NCBI RefSeq assembly: GCF_014397115.1
Contig: NZ_CP060720.1
Location: forward strand, 2,434,001 to 2,498,000
Reading direction: 5' to 3'
DNA length: 64,000 nt
DNA from: Vagococcus carniphilus
Lineage (GTDB): Bacteria; Bacillota; Bacilli; Lactobacillales; Vagococcaceae
This document shows, piece by piece, positions 54,194 to 62,827 of this stretch (its first letter is position 1; every line of letters starts with the position of its first letter). The notes under the pieces are model-generated. The model did no database searches. It saw only the letters and a program-made list of their open reading frames with translations, and was not told the DNA's origin. Position numbers and translations under genes: made by a program.

Positions 54194-55351
54194 TCACCTT
54201 CTAATTAAATTTCCCAGACTGTTGTATATTCCTTCTACTTTAGGTTGTCCTGTACTAATACCAGAAACAACTGCTACGTCACTTCTTGTCACAAAGATTT
54301 GAGTTCTAAATGCAGCTAAGACAGTTGAACCAACGGCATGATTATGAGTTGACGTTAAATAATAATCAATGCTGTCATTTCCAAAAGTTTCCACTGTATC
54401 TGAAAACTTTTCATTAGCTTCATTGACAACTAATAAATTTTCCATATGTCCACGGCGATAGTAACCACCACCATATAGATAAGCTTTTCCATCTAAATTA
54501 TGAGAAATTTCACTCACATAAAGCATACTCGGGATTTCTTCTAAATCCATTTTAGCATGTAATGGTGTTGTTCCAGTTAACGCATGTCCAGGCTCACCTT
54601 GAGTCCCACCAATTCCTTGAATTAAAGGAATTGTTTTACTACAAGTTGCTGAAGGAATGTTTAACTCTGAAATATTGATGCCATTATCACTTAAAATAGC
54701 CGTTGCTTTTTCTATTGTTTGAATATTGTTTGTCGGTTTTAACTCGCTCACTCCGTCAAATAAGAAACATGGAAATGAGGTAATACCTGAAATTTCGATA
54801 TGTTCTAACCCTTTAGCGAGCTTAGCTAAATCAGCTAATTCATTTAGACGAAATCCACCAAATTGACCTTCGTAAATTTCATCTGTCGGTTCAATTACCT
54901 TCAGTAAAATCTTTTGAACTTTATTAGCTTCTTTAGCAGCTTCATTGATTCTTTCTAACATTTCTTTTGAGAAAACTGTCATAAATTTTGGCCCGTAAGC
55001 AACCACTTTTTTTAGTAATCTCGTTGGAACTTGGACCAAGTGGCCCACATTACCAATTGGTAAATTGTTGTCCATCATTACTAAAGCTTCCTTAAAATCC
55101 ACGACAACTGCGTTATCAATTCCGGCATTTTTTATAGCTTCAGAAACTAGTGGATTACGACCAATTTGTTTGGTCATGTAAAATAATTCAATCCCTGCTT
55201 CATCCGCTTTTTTCTTTAAGACTTTAGCATTTTGAACAATGCTATCTAAATCTAAAATATAGGTATCAGGTAAAATAGCACCTTCTTGATGTAACTTTAC
55301 AGCAGCATCTATCAACTCAGGATTTCTACGTTTTGTTGCTTCTAAAAACAT
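54194..55351 (-). CDS. yhfX: PLP-dependent alanine racemase-like protein YhfX
   Basis: 385 residues, alanine racemase N-terminal TIM-barrel fold. The PLP lysine is in FYMTKQIGRNP (Lys about 61), as in YhfX/YggS-like enzymes. C-terminal half has GYYRRGHMENLL and THNHAVGSTVLAAF. Likely an amino acid racemase, lyase or decarboxylase. Spaced one base from the PRD gene upstream and 4 bases from yhfW downstream. Confidence 0.85.
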   Translation of the reverse strand: MFLEATKRRNPELIDAAVKLHQEGAILPDTYILDLDSIVQNAKVLKKKADEAGIELFYMTKQIGRNPLVSEAIKNAGIDNAVVVDFKEALVMMDNNLPIGNVGHLVQVPTRLLKKVVAYGPKFMTVFSKEMLERINEAAKEANKVQKILLKVIEPTDEIYEGQFGGFRLNELADLAKLAKGLEHIEISGITSFPCFLFDGVSELKPTNNIQTIEKATAILSDNGINISELNIPSATCSKTIPLIQGIGGTQGEPGHALTGTTPLHAKMDLEEIPSMLYVSEISHNLDGKAYLYGGGYYRRGHMENLLVVNEANEKFSDTVETFGNDSIDYYLTSTHNHAVGSTVLAAFRTQIFVTRSDVAVVSGISTGQPKVEGIYNSLGNLIRR

Positions 55352-55352
55352 A

Positions 55353-55703
55353 TTAATCCTCCTTTAGTAAGTTAATGATATGTAAGTAGAAATAGTCTAA
55401 CTCTGCCTCTTCAAATTTATTATCTGCAATAACTTCTAAATCTTGCCATAGTTCTTTTGAATGGATGTATTTAGGATCTGCAGAAATTTCTGAAAGAATA
55501 AATTCATCTAAACTTGCAACTGCTTCATTTTTCTTACGTCTCATATCAGCCATTGCTAAATGAGTTAAGAAAACATCTGCTTGTCCGACTTCACTAATAA
55601 TTTCTTTTTCAAGCAAGTATTCTAAAACTTTTAAAACATAACTTCTTGTTTCTTCATCAATTACTTCTGAGCTGACTAATATTTCTAGTTTTTCTTTAAT
55701 CAT
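55353..55703 (-). CDS. yhfY: PRD-domain protein (YhfY-like)
   Basis: 116 residues, a single PTS-regulation-domain-like helical bundle with a conserved His at VFLTHLAMADMRRKKNE. No DNA-binding part. In E. coli the yhfY gene of the same cluster is a PRD protein too. It may link the operon to the PTS phosphorylation state by acting on the neighbour regulator YhfZ. AAGGAG upstream of ATG 55703. Confidence 0.75.
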   Translation of the reverse strand: MIKEKLEILVSSEVIDEETRSYVLKVLEYLLEKEIISEVGQADVFLTHLAMADMRRKKNEAVASLDEFILSEISADPKYIHSKELWQDLEVIADNKFEEAELDYFYLHIINLLKED

Positions 55704-55714
55704 GATTTTCTCCT

Positions 55715-56635
55715 TTAATATCTCGGAATAACTGCACCACTTCTTACTTGAGATTGTGTTTCTAGCACACGTTTAAAATCAAAACTTTTAGCAAAAAAAG
55801 CTTGCATCGAACTATCTTCTTGATGACAAACAATTACTGAGGTACTCATCTCTTCTTCTAAAGAATTTTCTAGTTTAACGTAGTTTAATTCTTCATAATT
55901 TTTATCGCGAATCTCATCAAAGTTCCAAATTCCTGCGTCAATTTGTCCATCTTTTAGAGAGTGAATAATTTGATGTCCTGGCATCTCAATTAATTCAACA
56001 TTTTTTCCCTGAATACTTTCAGTTGTCAACATTTGTTGGTCAAGTGAACTGTAATCAATGGCAACTCGCATACCACTTTCAATCTTATCGTTATTGCGGT
56101 TGGCTAAGAGTAAGACGTGACCACTTAAATAAGTTTGAGCGCCAAAATCAATCACTATCTCTAAAGGATCCCCTTGTTGAATCGCCCGCTTAGCAGCAAA
56201 TTTTGAAATTACTGCAAAACGGTACGTCTTCATTGTAATTGAGCGAACTCTTTCCTTTGACCCTCTAATATAAGCCAAATTAAGTTTTATTTTATGTTCA
56301 TTGAATTCTTCATAAATACCTGTAGCTAGACCTTCATACAATCTCGAGTATGGAAGGGTCATTGTTCCTAAAATAGCTTCAGAAAGAGCATATTCTTGTA
56401 AAATAGAGTAATCAATTTCTTCAATAAATGTACCTAGATGTCCATGACTTTTTGTTGTTAATGCCCCTTCAGTTTTCAAATAATTTAACGCATTTTGAAC
56501 CGTACCTCGTGCTACGCCATATGTTTCTTGATATTCTGAAATACTTGGCATTCGGTCACCTTTTTTTAATTGAAGTAAATCCGATGCTAAATGATTTATA
56601 ATGACTCCTTTTTTCTTCAAGAATTTATTGCTCAA
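55715..56635 (-). CDS. yhfZ: GntR-type transcriptional regulator YhfZ
   Basis: 306 residues: N-terminal GntR-like winged helix (SISEYQETYGVARGTVQNALNYLKTEGAL) and a long C-terminal ligand domain resembling a periplasmic-binding fold (YEGLATGIYEEFNEHKIKL, DAGIWNFDEIRDKNYEEL). It is encoded inside the operon and so probably controls it. Ten bases after yhfS. Confidence 0.85.
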   Translation of the reverse strand: MSNKFLKKKGVIINHLASDLLQLKKGDRMPSISEYQETYGVARGTVQNALNYLKTEGALTTKSHGHLGTFIEEIDYSILQEYALSEAILGTMTLPYSRLYEGLATGIYEEFNEHKIKLNLAYIRGSKERVRSITMKTYRFAVISKFAAKRAIQQGDPLEIVIDFGAQTYLSGHVLLLANRNNDKIESGMRVAIDYSSLDQQMLTTESIQGKNVELIEMPGHQIIHSLKDGQIDAGIWNFDEIRDKNYEELNYVKLENSLEEEMSTSVIVCHQEDSSMQAFFAKSFDFKRVLETQSQVRSGAVIPRY

Positions 56636-56645
56636 TCTAAACGCC

Positions 56646-57743
56646 TCATTTCTTCACTATGTTCATTGCTTCTTTTAATATTCTAACAATAGTATCGACA
56701 CCTGAACGATTCGGGTTAATGCGAATCATTGTTGTTTCCGCTTGACTATCAGTCGCTCTAAATGTTCCTGATACACGGTAAACAAGAGGTGAAAATTCGT
56801 ATTGTGATTCTGCTCCAACAGGATGAGGAAGTGCGCCTAATTTTGTGGCTGCATCAATAATCTCTTTAGCGTTGCTTTCTTTTAACTTAATGACAACTAC
56901 TTTAGACTGCGCGTTCACAACATACGCTTTTTCTAATCCTTCAATTTCACCGCTATTAATTCTCTCACATAATGTTTCACTTACTTGAGATGAAATAGCT
57001 AGAGAAACTGGCGCATAAATCATTCCTTTTAAAACATCTAGGGCTTCATGTCCTTGAACTTGTCCACCACCAGAATAGTTTTCTTGTTTTAATTTATTAA
57101 TATATCGGCTATCACCAACTATACAACCCACACCTTCAGGACCTAATAGTTTGAAAGTTGAAAAACAAGCTAGACTCCCACCAAATTGGGTACCAATGCC
57201 TTTTGTTTTCATGGCTGAATAATTGTCATCAGTTACAATCGGTAATGTTTCATTAAGAGCTCTAATAGCTTGAATGACTTCTTCTAAATCATAAGAATCA
57301 TCAATTTTTTGACGCGTCACTTGAACCAAGACACCATCTAACTCTTCTGAAACAATTGCTTTTTTTAATGCATCTAAATCGTTAAAATTAACTTTTTTAA
57401 TGTTGATTCCTAGCATATCAATAGAAACTTGAGTTGTTGGATAAATAGCCGCATCATGAACTAGTAAAGTGCCATTTGTTCCAACACTACCATATAGTGC
57501 TAAACGGATGGCATTTGTGCCTGACCCACGGACAAGCATCGCACTTTCAGCTTCAAAAAAGTCAGCAAGCACTTGTTCTGCTTTTTTTGTCACTTCTGGC
57601 TGATTTAATCCTTTAACAACACCTAAATCTCCTCGGGTTAAAATCTCGTTTCCTGGGAAGAATCGAGTGATAGAATCAACTAACTTAAATTGAAGCGCTG
57701 TTGCTTCTTCAATGGTTAAACTTGTTAATGGATATGTTTTCAT
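56646..57743 (-). CDS. yhfS: PLP-dependent aminotransferase-like enzyme YhfS
   Basis: 365 residues, fold-type I PLP enzyme. Schiff-base Lys198 in CFSTFKLLGPEGVG, PLP-phosphate loop RGSGTNAIR (about 72-80) and Asp in TDDNYSAMKT (about 172). The N-terminal FPGNEILTRGDLGV is characteristic of YhfS. The reaction is unknown; aminotransferase, lyase or gamma-elimination are all possible. Five bases after php. Confidence 0.87.
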   Translation of the reverse strand: MKTYPLTSLTIEEATALQFKLVDSITRFFPGNEILTRGDLGVVKGLNQPEVTKKAEQVLADFFEAESAMLVRGSGTNAIRLALYGSVGTNGTLLVHDAAIYPTTQVSIDMLGINIKKVNFNDLDALKKAIVSEELDGVLVQVTRQKIDDSYDLEEVIQAIRALNETLPIVTDDNYSAMKTKGIGTQFGGSLACFSTFKLLGPEGVGCIVGDSRYINKLKQENYSGGGQVQGHEALDVLKGMIYAPVSLAISSQVSETLCERINSGEIEGLEKAYVVNAQSKVVVIKLKESNAKEIIDAATKLGALPHPVGAESQYEFSPLVYRVSGTFRATDSQAETTMIRINPNRSGVDTIVRILKEAMNIVKK

Positions 57744-57748
57744 ACGTT

Positions 57749-58630
57749 TTACCTTCTATTCATAAATGCTTGAGGATTTTCCTCTAACATTTTTGTTATA
57801 AATTTTTGAGAGACACCATTTTCTAAAGCAAGTGGGACAAAGGTATCTAATAAATAAGAATAACCAATGCCTCCCATGTACTCCATGTTTGATTTTCTTG
57901 TAATATCCATTGATAAAAAGACTTTATCCGTGAAACCGCGTTTTTCAATTTCTTTTAACATCTCAACACGTAATAAATCCGGCTGATAGTTTTCTTTTCC
58001 AATTGTATCAAACTCAACATAGACACCTTGATCTAGCATATGAAGAATGTAGTTGATATCTCCAGTCAAATCCACATGACCGATAACGACTTTACTTAAA
58101 TCTGCCCCATGTTTTTTGAAGAATTCAACTTGTTCATGCCCATAAGTTCCTAATGTTGTATGAGTTGTGATTGGAACACCTGTCTCTTTATGAGCAATCA
58201 CTGACGCCTCAAAAACTTTTGCTTCTCTTTCAGTCATTTCGTTTTTACTTGTTCCAATTTCACCAATAATTTGAGCTTTAATATCAGTATCTGCAATTCC
58301 TTCATTTATTTCCTTTGTCATAAAATCAGTCAATTGTTTCACTGTATAATCCGTTACAAATTCTGGTAAAAACTTATCTTGATAAAAACCAGTTGCTTGA
58401 ACAATGTTCATCCCTGTTTCATCTGCTACACGTTTCACGTACATTGGATTTCTTCTCATATCCATGTTCGTCACATCAACAATATTTCTAACGCCCTTAG
58501 CGTACAATTTTTTGTATTCTGCTACAGTCTCATCATAACAATTTAAGTTCGTATCATCAATGTTCTTTAAACGTGATAAATCAATGGTTGTATGCTCATG
58601 CATATAAGTGATCCCATTTTGTAAAACCAT
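57749..58630 (-). CDS. php: Phosphotriesterase homology protein (Php/YhfV)
   Basis: 293 residues, amidohydrolase-fold TIM barrel. Metal ligands His11 and His13 (MHEH), His157, His185 and Asp242; the bridging position is Glu124 (IIGEIGTS), as in E. coli Php, where phosphotriesterase has a carbamylated Lys. A phosphoester or lactone hydrolase of unknown natural substrate. Start ATG 58630 with GGAGG eight bases upstream. Confidence 0.88.
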   Translation of the reverse strand: MVLQNGITYMHEHTTIDLSRLKNIDDTNLNCYDETVAEYKKLYAKGVRNIVDVTNMDMRRNPMYVKRVADETGMNIVQATGFYQDKFLPEFVTDYTVKQLTDFMTKEINEGIADTDIKAQIIGEIGTSKNEMTEREAKVFEASVIAHKETGVPITTHTTLGTYGHEQVEFFKKHGADLSKVVIGHVDLTGDINYILHMLDQGVYVEFDTIGKENYQPDLLRVEMLKEIEKRGFTDKVFLSMDITRKSNMEYMGGIGYSYLLDTFVPLALENGVSQKFITKMLEENPQAFMNRR

Positions 58631-58648
58631 TCGTGTTGCCTCCTATTT

Positions 58649-59965
58649 TTAACCGGCTACAACTGGTGTAAATAAACCAATTAAATTTAAAATATTGACT
58701 AAAATACCTAATGTGATTGCTGCAATTGGCCCAACTGCTAAATCAACAACTGGTTTTTTCGCTTTTCTATTTAGTAATAATAAACCGATAACCCAGAAGT
58801 AACCGATTCCTGGTGCGATTGATTCTGATGCCATCGCTCCACCAATTAATAACGCTACTTCTAATACTTTATTCATTGCTGTTCTAATATGTTCTCCCAT
58901 TTCTCTAATGCCTGGGAATTTATCTAATGCTTTAGCCATTAACGTTAACAATTGAACTTCGATAAACATAACCAATGCACCCACAACAAATGCTAACAAC
59001 GGATTACCTTTTAATAAAATACCAACAACAAATACAAATGTTGTTCCAGCAGGACTATAAACACCTGTCACAATAGCTGTTGAGAATACTAATGGAATAA
59101 AACCAATACCACGAGCAAATGCTGCTAAAGCTGCTTCACTCATTTTACCTTCTGATAAAAGATTTAATGAAATTGGGTCTCCTGCAATTAATAAAAGACT
59201 TGTTGCTGCAGAAACTAATCCACCCATTACTGATAACCAAATCCAGTTTTTCTTGATTCTGTTAACACGTTCTAAAAAGACACTGACTAAACTTTCATTT
59301 GAGTTACTACCATCGCTCTTAACTTGAACAGCGTAATAAATCATAAAGATCATACCTACTAAAAGTGACATACCTTCAGCACTTAAAGTTAGTTTAGTTC
59401 CGTTACCAAGGTTAAATGTTCCAAATTGTTTTACAATAAATAATGTTAATAATGTCGCAATAAATGAAATAGAACCTTTTTTAAACCCATGTTGACTAGC
59501 AATAGCTACTGCTGGGAAAATACTAAATGAAATAACAACTGGTGCTCCCACTTGTGATAATGAATCAATAAAGTTAACAGGCATCATCGCAAAAGCATCT
59601 ACAACTGCTTGTAAACCTAATACTAATCCAACACCATAAACAGCACCGATCACACCAGAGATGATCATCCCTTTTTTACCCTCTGGTGCCCAAGAACCAA
59701 TAATATCAGTCATCAGTAAAATACTATGAACTAATAAAATTGATGCACCAATTGAAACTGGAATACCAAATCCAATAACCAAACCAAAACTTAAAGCAAA
59801 ACTTGTTGCTGCTAATTCTTTTTTACCAATCTTTTTCTCTAAAAACTCTGGGACGATAGGACGTAACCCATCGTTAAATACCGCAATCCCCTTGTTTGCT
59901 AGAATCGAGCTTAAACCGCCCAATGCAGCAATTGCAATTAATTCAATTAACTTTGAAGTCCCCAT
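58649..59965 (-). CDS. yhfT: Membrane transporter YhfT
   Basis: 438 residues, about 11-12 hydrophobic helices, with the YhfT signature ALGGLSSILANKGIAVFNDGLRP near the N-terminus and later PAGTTFVFVVGILLKGNPLLAF. It is presumably the uptake system for the compound handled by this operon. No homology to a transporter of known substrate is evident. It lies between yhfU and php. Confidence 0.88.
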   Translation of the reverse strand: MGTSKLIELIAIAALGGLSSILANKGIAVFNDGLRPIVPEFLEKKIGKKELAATSFALSFGLVIGFGIPVSIGASILLVHSILLMTDIIGSWAPEGKKGMIISGVIGAVYGVGLVLGLQAVVDAFAMMPVNFIDSLSQVGAPVVISFSIFPAVAIASQHGFKKGSISFIATLLTLFIVKQFGTFNLGNGTKLTLSAEGMSLLVGMIFMIYYAVQVKSDGSNSNESLVSVFLERVNRIKKNWIWLSVMGGLVSAATSLLLIAGDPISLNLLSEGKMSEAALAAFARGIGFIPLVFSTAIVTGVYSPAGTTFVFVVGILLKGNPLLAFVVGALVMFIEVQLLTLMAKALDKFPGIREMGEHIRTAMNKVLEVALLIGGAMASESIAPGIGYFWVIGLLLLNRKAKKPVVDLAVGPIAAITLGILVNILNLIGLFTPVVAG

Positions 59966-59990
59966 TATGTTTCCACCATTTCCTTTTATT

Positions 59991-60353
59991 TTATAATTTT
60001 GCTAATTCATCCATAATAATTGGAATAACAATTTCTTTATGTTGCGCTGTAAATCCAAACGCCTTTTTACCAGCTTGTACTTCAGCTCTAATTTCTTCTT
60101 CAGTCATAACACTTGAAGGCATTGAAACAGTAACACAGTTTTCTCTTCCAAGTAAAGCTAATGCCATTGCTAAAGCTCCACCGCCACCAGTGTTACATGC
60201 TCCTAGATAAAAATCTGATTGTCCTGCTTTTACGGCCATTGCAGCATCTAAATCACTTTTTACCTCTACTTCAAATACCCCATTAGCATGTGCTTCTACT
60301 AGTTGTCTTACCTCTTCTTTATCAATTTGACCGCCGACTACGACTTTCTTCAT
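59991..60353 (-). CDS. yhfU: DUF2620 protein YhfU
   Basis: 120 residues. Gly-rich GACNTGGGGALAMALALLG and KAFGFTAQHKEIVIP are typical of YhfU. Predicted small alpha/beta protein, always encoded beside yhfT in this gene family, so probably a partner of the transporter. First gene of the operon; AAAGGGGG lies eight bases before ATG 60353. Confidence 0.88.
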   Translation of the reverse strand: MKKVVVGGQIDKEEVRQLVEAHANGVFEVEVKSDLDAAMAVKAGQSDFYLGACNTGGGGALAMALALLGRENCVTVSMPSSVMTEEEIRAEVQAGKKAFGFTAQHKEIVIPIIMDELAKL

Positions 60354-60420
60354 TAAAAAAACCCCCTTTCTTGAATATACATTTTTTTGTACTTTGATAA
60401 AAAATATTTTTTATGGCTTC

Positions 60421-60449
60421 ATTATAGTTTGGGCTATAAAAAAATGCAA
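60421..60449 (-). promoter_or_regulatory. Sigma-A promoter of the yhf-like operon
   Basis: TTGCAT (60449-60444), exactly 17 bases, TATAAT (60426-60421). The leader is about 60 bases. A strong near-consensus match on the minus strand. Confidence 0.8.
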
Positions 60450-60525
60450 GCCTTTTCTTTTATCCTTTCAGTCATTACTTTAAAAAAATAACTAAGTGGT
60501 CTAGCTTCATCCGCTGGTTTCAATG

Positions 60526-60576
60526 ACTTAACAAAGAGAAAAATAATTTTTAATTTCTCTTTGTTAAGTTTTTTTT
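60526..60576 (+). terminator. 16-bp stem with T-run on the plus strand, between yhfU and merR
   Basis: ACTTAACAAAGAGAAA pairs exactly with TTTCTCTTTGTTAAGT, followed by eight T on the plus strand. The merR gene ends upstream of it on the minus strand, where no T-run follows. So it looks like a terminator for plus-strand transcription although no plus-strand gene precedes it; as RNA hairpin it may also end merR transcription. Confidence 0.6.
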
Positions 60577-60617
60577 AATTTCTTTTATTAATTAATTATC
60601 ATTTTTCTCTTGATGTT

Positions 60618-61349
60618 TTAGGATAATAATACTTCTAATGTCATAATTTCTTTTTCACTAAAAGATAAGGAACTATAAATATTTTCATAAATAATCATTT
60701 CAGATTGGCTACTTATTTCTAATACTGGATCTTTCAAGAACAACTCTATTTCTGATTCTAATTGCTCATCATTTAGATATTCAATGTTTTTACAAGCGTA
60801 AATTCCGCGATTTAATTTTTTATGATATTCTTCTTTTTCTCCTAAAACATAGACAGTTTCTTCTAACGATTTATCAATCACAAAGAAAAACAAATCCAGA
60901 TGATCATAGCCAAGTTCATGAGCTTTAAGTAAATCAATTGCCCCATTTTGAGCAACTTCATCAGAAACTATTTTCAAAAAGCGATCCTCTTTTTCAACAA
61001 ATTGAATCTCTCCTAATTTCATCTCATCATTTGCTTTTAAAATATGAGTCACTGTTTTCTTTAACGCGATTAGTTCAGCTATTTGATAGTCGATATTTTT
61101 TACTGAATCTTGTAATGAAGGAATCACTTCATCCTTTAAAAGAACTTCCTTGATAGTTTCAATAGATAAACCCACATTTCGTAAAAAAACGATTTGATAT
61201 AATTTGTAGATATCTCGCTCTACAAATTCATGGTAACCGTTTATTTCATTTACATGAGGGACTAGTAAAGATTCATCAACATAGTAACGAATGGTATGTT
61301 TTGGTAAATTAAATAATTTAGCTAACTGTCCTGTAGAAATTGATTTCAT
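60618..61349 (-). CDS. MerR-family transcriptional regulator, possibly of the yhf-like operon
   Basis: 243 residues. Winged HTH at 1-70 (ISTGQLAKLFNLPKHTIRYYVDESLL), a coiled coil about 75-110 and a C-terminal region without a known effector fold; no metal-binding Cys cluster. Its promoter has a 19-bp spacer (61376-61406). It lies directly upstream of the yhf-like operon in the same direction. The operon has its own GntR-type regulator, so the link is only positional. Confidence 0.82.
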   Translation of the reverse strand: MKSISTGQLAKLFNLPKHTIRYYVDESLLVPHVNEINGYHEFVERDIYKLYQIVFLRNVGLSIETIKEVLLKDEVIPSLQDSVKNIDYQIAELIALKKTVTHILKANDEMKLGEIQFVEKEDRFLKIVSDEVAQNGAIDLLKAHELGYDHLDLFFFVIDKSLEETVYVLGEKEEYHKKLNRGIYACKNIEYLNDEQLESEIELFLKDPVLEISSQSEMIIYENIYSSLSFSEKEIMTLEVLLS

Positions 61350-61375
61350 TCAAACGACCTCCTTGCTTATACCTT

Positions 61376-61406
61376 AGTATAAACCGTGAAGCCACCTCAC
61401 AGTCAA
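61376..61406 (-). promoter_or_regulatory. MerR-type promoter with 19-bp spacer (upstream of the 61349 gene)
   Basis: TTGACT (61406-61401), 19 bases, TATACT (61381-61376). The spacer contains the dyad GTGAGGTGGCTTCAC. Long spacers of this kind are untwisted by MerR proteins. Confidence 0.8.
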
Positions 61407-61410
61407 TAAA

Positions 61411-61452
61411 AAAGAAGTCAGCATAGAATGATTTTCTAGCCGACTTCTTTTG
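61411..61452 (-). terminator. Terminator of the DUF7000-like gene
   Basis: AAAGAAGTC pairs with GACTTCTTT around a 22-base loop, and TTTTTTA follows on the minus strand. It abuts the MerR promoter. Confidence 0.75.
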
Positions 61453-61461
61453 ATATTCTTA

Positions 61462-61941
61462 TTATAGATAGGGATTGATAGCTTCCATTTCTAATAGGCA
61501 TTGATTAATAATTGTTTGGGATAACCTATCTAAATCATTGAAATCAGGCTCTACTTCAAGAACTGCTTCTAATACAGAATATTTCATCTCTTCTGTTTTT
61601 TCTTCATTCCAAGGTGTATTTTTTAGTTGGTTCCAATACTTCGTTTTTCCACTTTCATTATGCGCCATTAACCACAGTTCAAATTGCATCAATTGATGAT
61701 TTAGCACAATCCCATATTTTAGCTTTTTCTCTCTTAACTCCTCATTAAAAATAGGAAAATACGTAAAATCCATATAACCTTCTGATACATTGCCAACTTT
61801 ATAAGCTTTCGTTGTTTTCGTAAAATCTGTCCTTAGTTTTCTTACAAAATGAATTAATTCAAAATAAGCTTCAACAACAGGGCTTTTTTCATAAACAACT
61901 TCTTGATAGGCCTTAATGTTTTGAGATAGGTTATCACTCAT
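61462..61941 (-). CDS. DUF7000-like protein
   Basis: 159 residues, cytoplasmic, with GYMDFTYFPIFNEELREKKLKYGIVLNHQLMQFELWLM as the most conserved-looking part. Proteins with this pattern often sit beside MerR-family genes, as here, one base after a MerR regulator. Function unknown; family named from memory. Confidence 0.65.
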   Translation of the reverse strand: MSDNLSQNIKAYQEVVYEKSPVVEAYFELIHFVRKLRTDFTKTTKAYKVGNVSEGYMDFTYFPIFNEELREKKLKYGIVLNHQLMQFELWLMAHNESGKTKYWNQLKNTPWNEEKTEEMKYSVLEAVLEVEPDFNDLDRLSQTIINQCLLEMEAINPYL

Positions 61942-61942
61942 T

Positions 61943-62740
61943 TTAATTCTCCTTTATAATTGGCATATAAACGTTCACTTGGTTTTTATCAGGTTCTGTT
62001 TGAAGTGGGTCTGTCATGTATTGTTCATAAGGGACACCATTAATCTTATAGCCATTTTCTTCAATCCATTTAGTCAACTTAAGATAGGCTTCACCTAGAT
62101 TGTCATATAAACCAACATATTCAAAGTACGCGCACTCAGCTGGTTCAATGATATGATTACTTATCGTTGAATCAGTAATTGGAAAACCAACTTCCACATC
62201 ATAATTTTCAGGTGTGTATTCATCACTGTGATAAAGAGTAACAGGACAGCCTGTTGGTACTTGTTGGCTTAAACCCAATAAGTTACCAGCTTTTTCAAAT
62301 AAGCGATCAAAATTGGCAATGTTGATTGTCTCTCTAACTGAAATTAAATTTAAACTTGGACTTGTCACTACCTTGATTTTTGATGTATCGATTTTTCCCA
62401 TGATACTTCCTCCTTGAGATAATTCTCTTATATAATTCTCAATAGTTGTTTGAAGGTTAGTATAATCGGTTACTTTAAATTGAATCTCTTTCTTCTTTTC
62501 ATCAAGCATTTGAGTCAATTTTTCATTATCTTCCAAAATGATTTGTATATCTGAAAGTGAAAATTCAAACTGCTTTAAACGTAAAATTTTCATTGTCATA
62601 TCTAATTGACTAGCCTCATAATAACGATAGCCATTTTGAATATCCACAAAACACGGTTTCAACAGGTTTATCTCATCATAATAGCGTAATGTTTTACTTG
62701 GAATTTGGCTTGCTTTAGAAAATTGTCCAATCGTTAACAC
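61943..62740 (-). CDS. MerR-family regulator with GyrI-like effector domain
   Basis: 265 residues from GTG 62740-62738. N-terminal winged HTH (LTIGQFSKASQIPSKTLRYYDEINLL), linker helix (70-115) and a C-terminal GyrI-like small-molecule binding domain (VVTSPSLNLISVRETI...VEVGFPI...YMPI), like BmrR. Start set by the AGGAAGG upstream and by the fact that a longer form would run through its promoter (62779-62809). Probably senses a lipophilic drug-like or metabolite ligand. Confidence 0.88.
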   Translation of the reverse strand: MLTIGQFSKASQIPSKTLRYYDEINLLKPCFVDIQNGYRYYEASQLDMTMKILRLKQFEFSLSDIQIILEDNEKLTQMLDEKKKEIQFKVTDYTNLQTTIENYIRELSQGGSIMGKIDTSKIKVVTSPSLNLISVRETINIANFDRLFEKAGNLLGLSQQVPTGCPVTLYHSDEYTPENYDVEVGFPITDSTISNHIIEPAECAYFEYVGLYDNLGEAYLKLTKWIEENGYKINGVPYEQYMTDPLQTEPDKNQVNVYMPIIKEN

Positions 62741-62778
62741 ATTAATCCTTCCTTTCAAATCAATTATTGAGTAACTAA

Positions 62779-62809
62779 AGAATACGCCTTCCTGTAACTG
62801 GAAGGTCAA
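62779..62809 (-). promoter_or_regulatory. MerR-type promoter with 19-bp spacer and strong dyad
   Basis: TTGACC (62809-62804), 19 bases, TATTCT (62784-62779). CCTTCC and GGAAGG (62787-62805) form a nearly perfect operator of the BmrR kind. Strong sign of autoregulation. Confidence 0.85.
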
Positions 62810-62827
62810 GGATCTTTGATAAAAAAA

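Noticed and set aside
60481..60525. T-box or other tRNA-sensing leader upstream of the yhf-like operon
   Set aside because: No T-box motif is present, and the segment lies upstream of the promoter on the minus strand.
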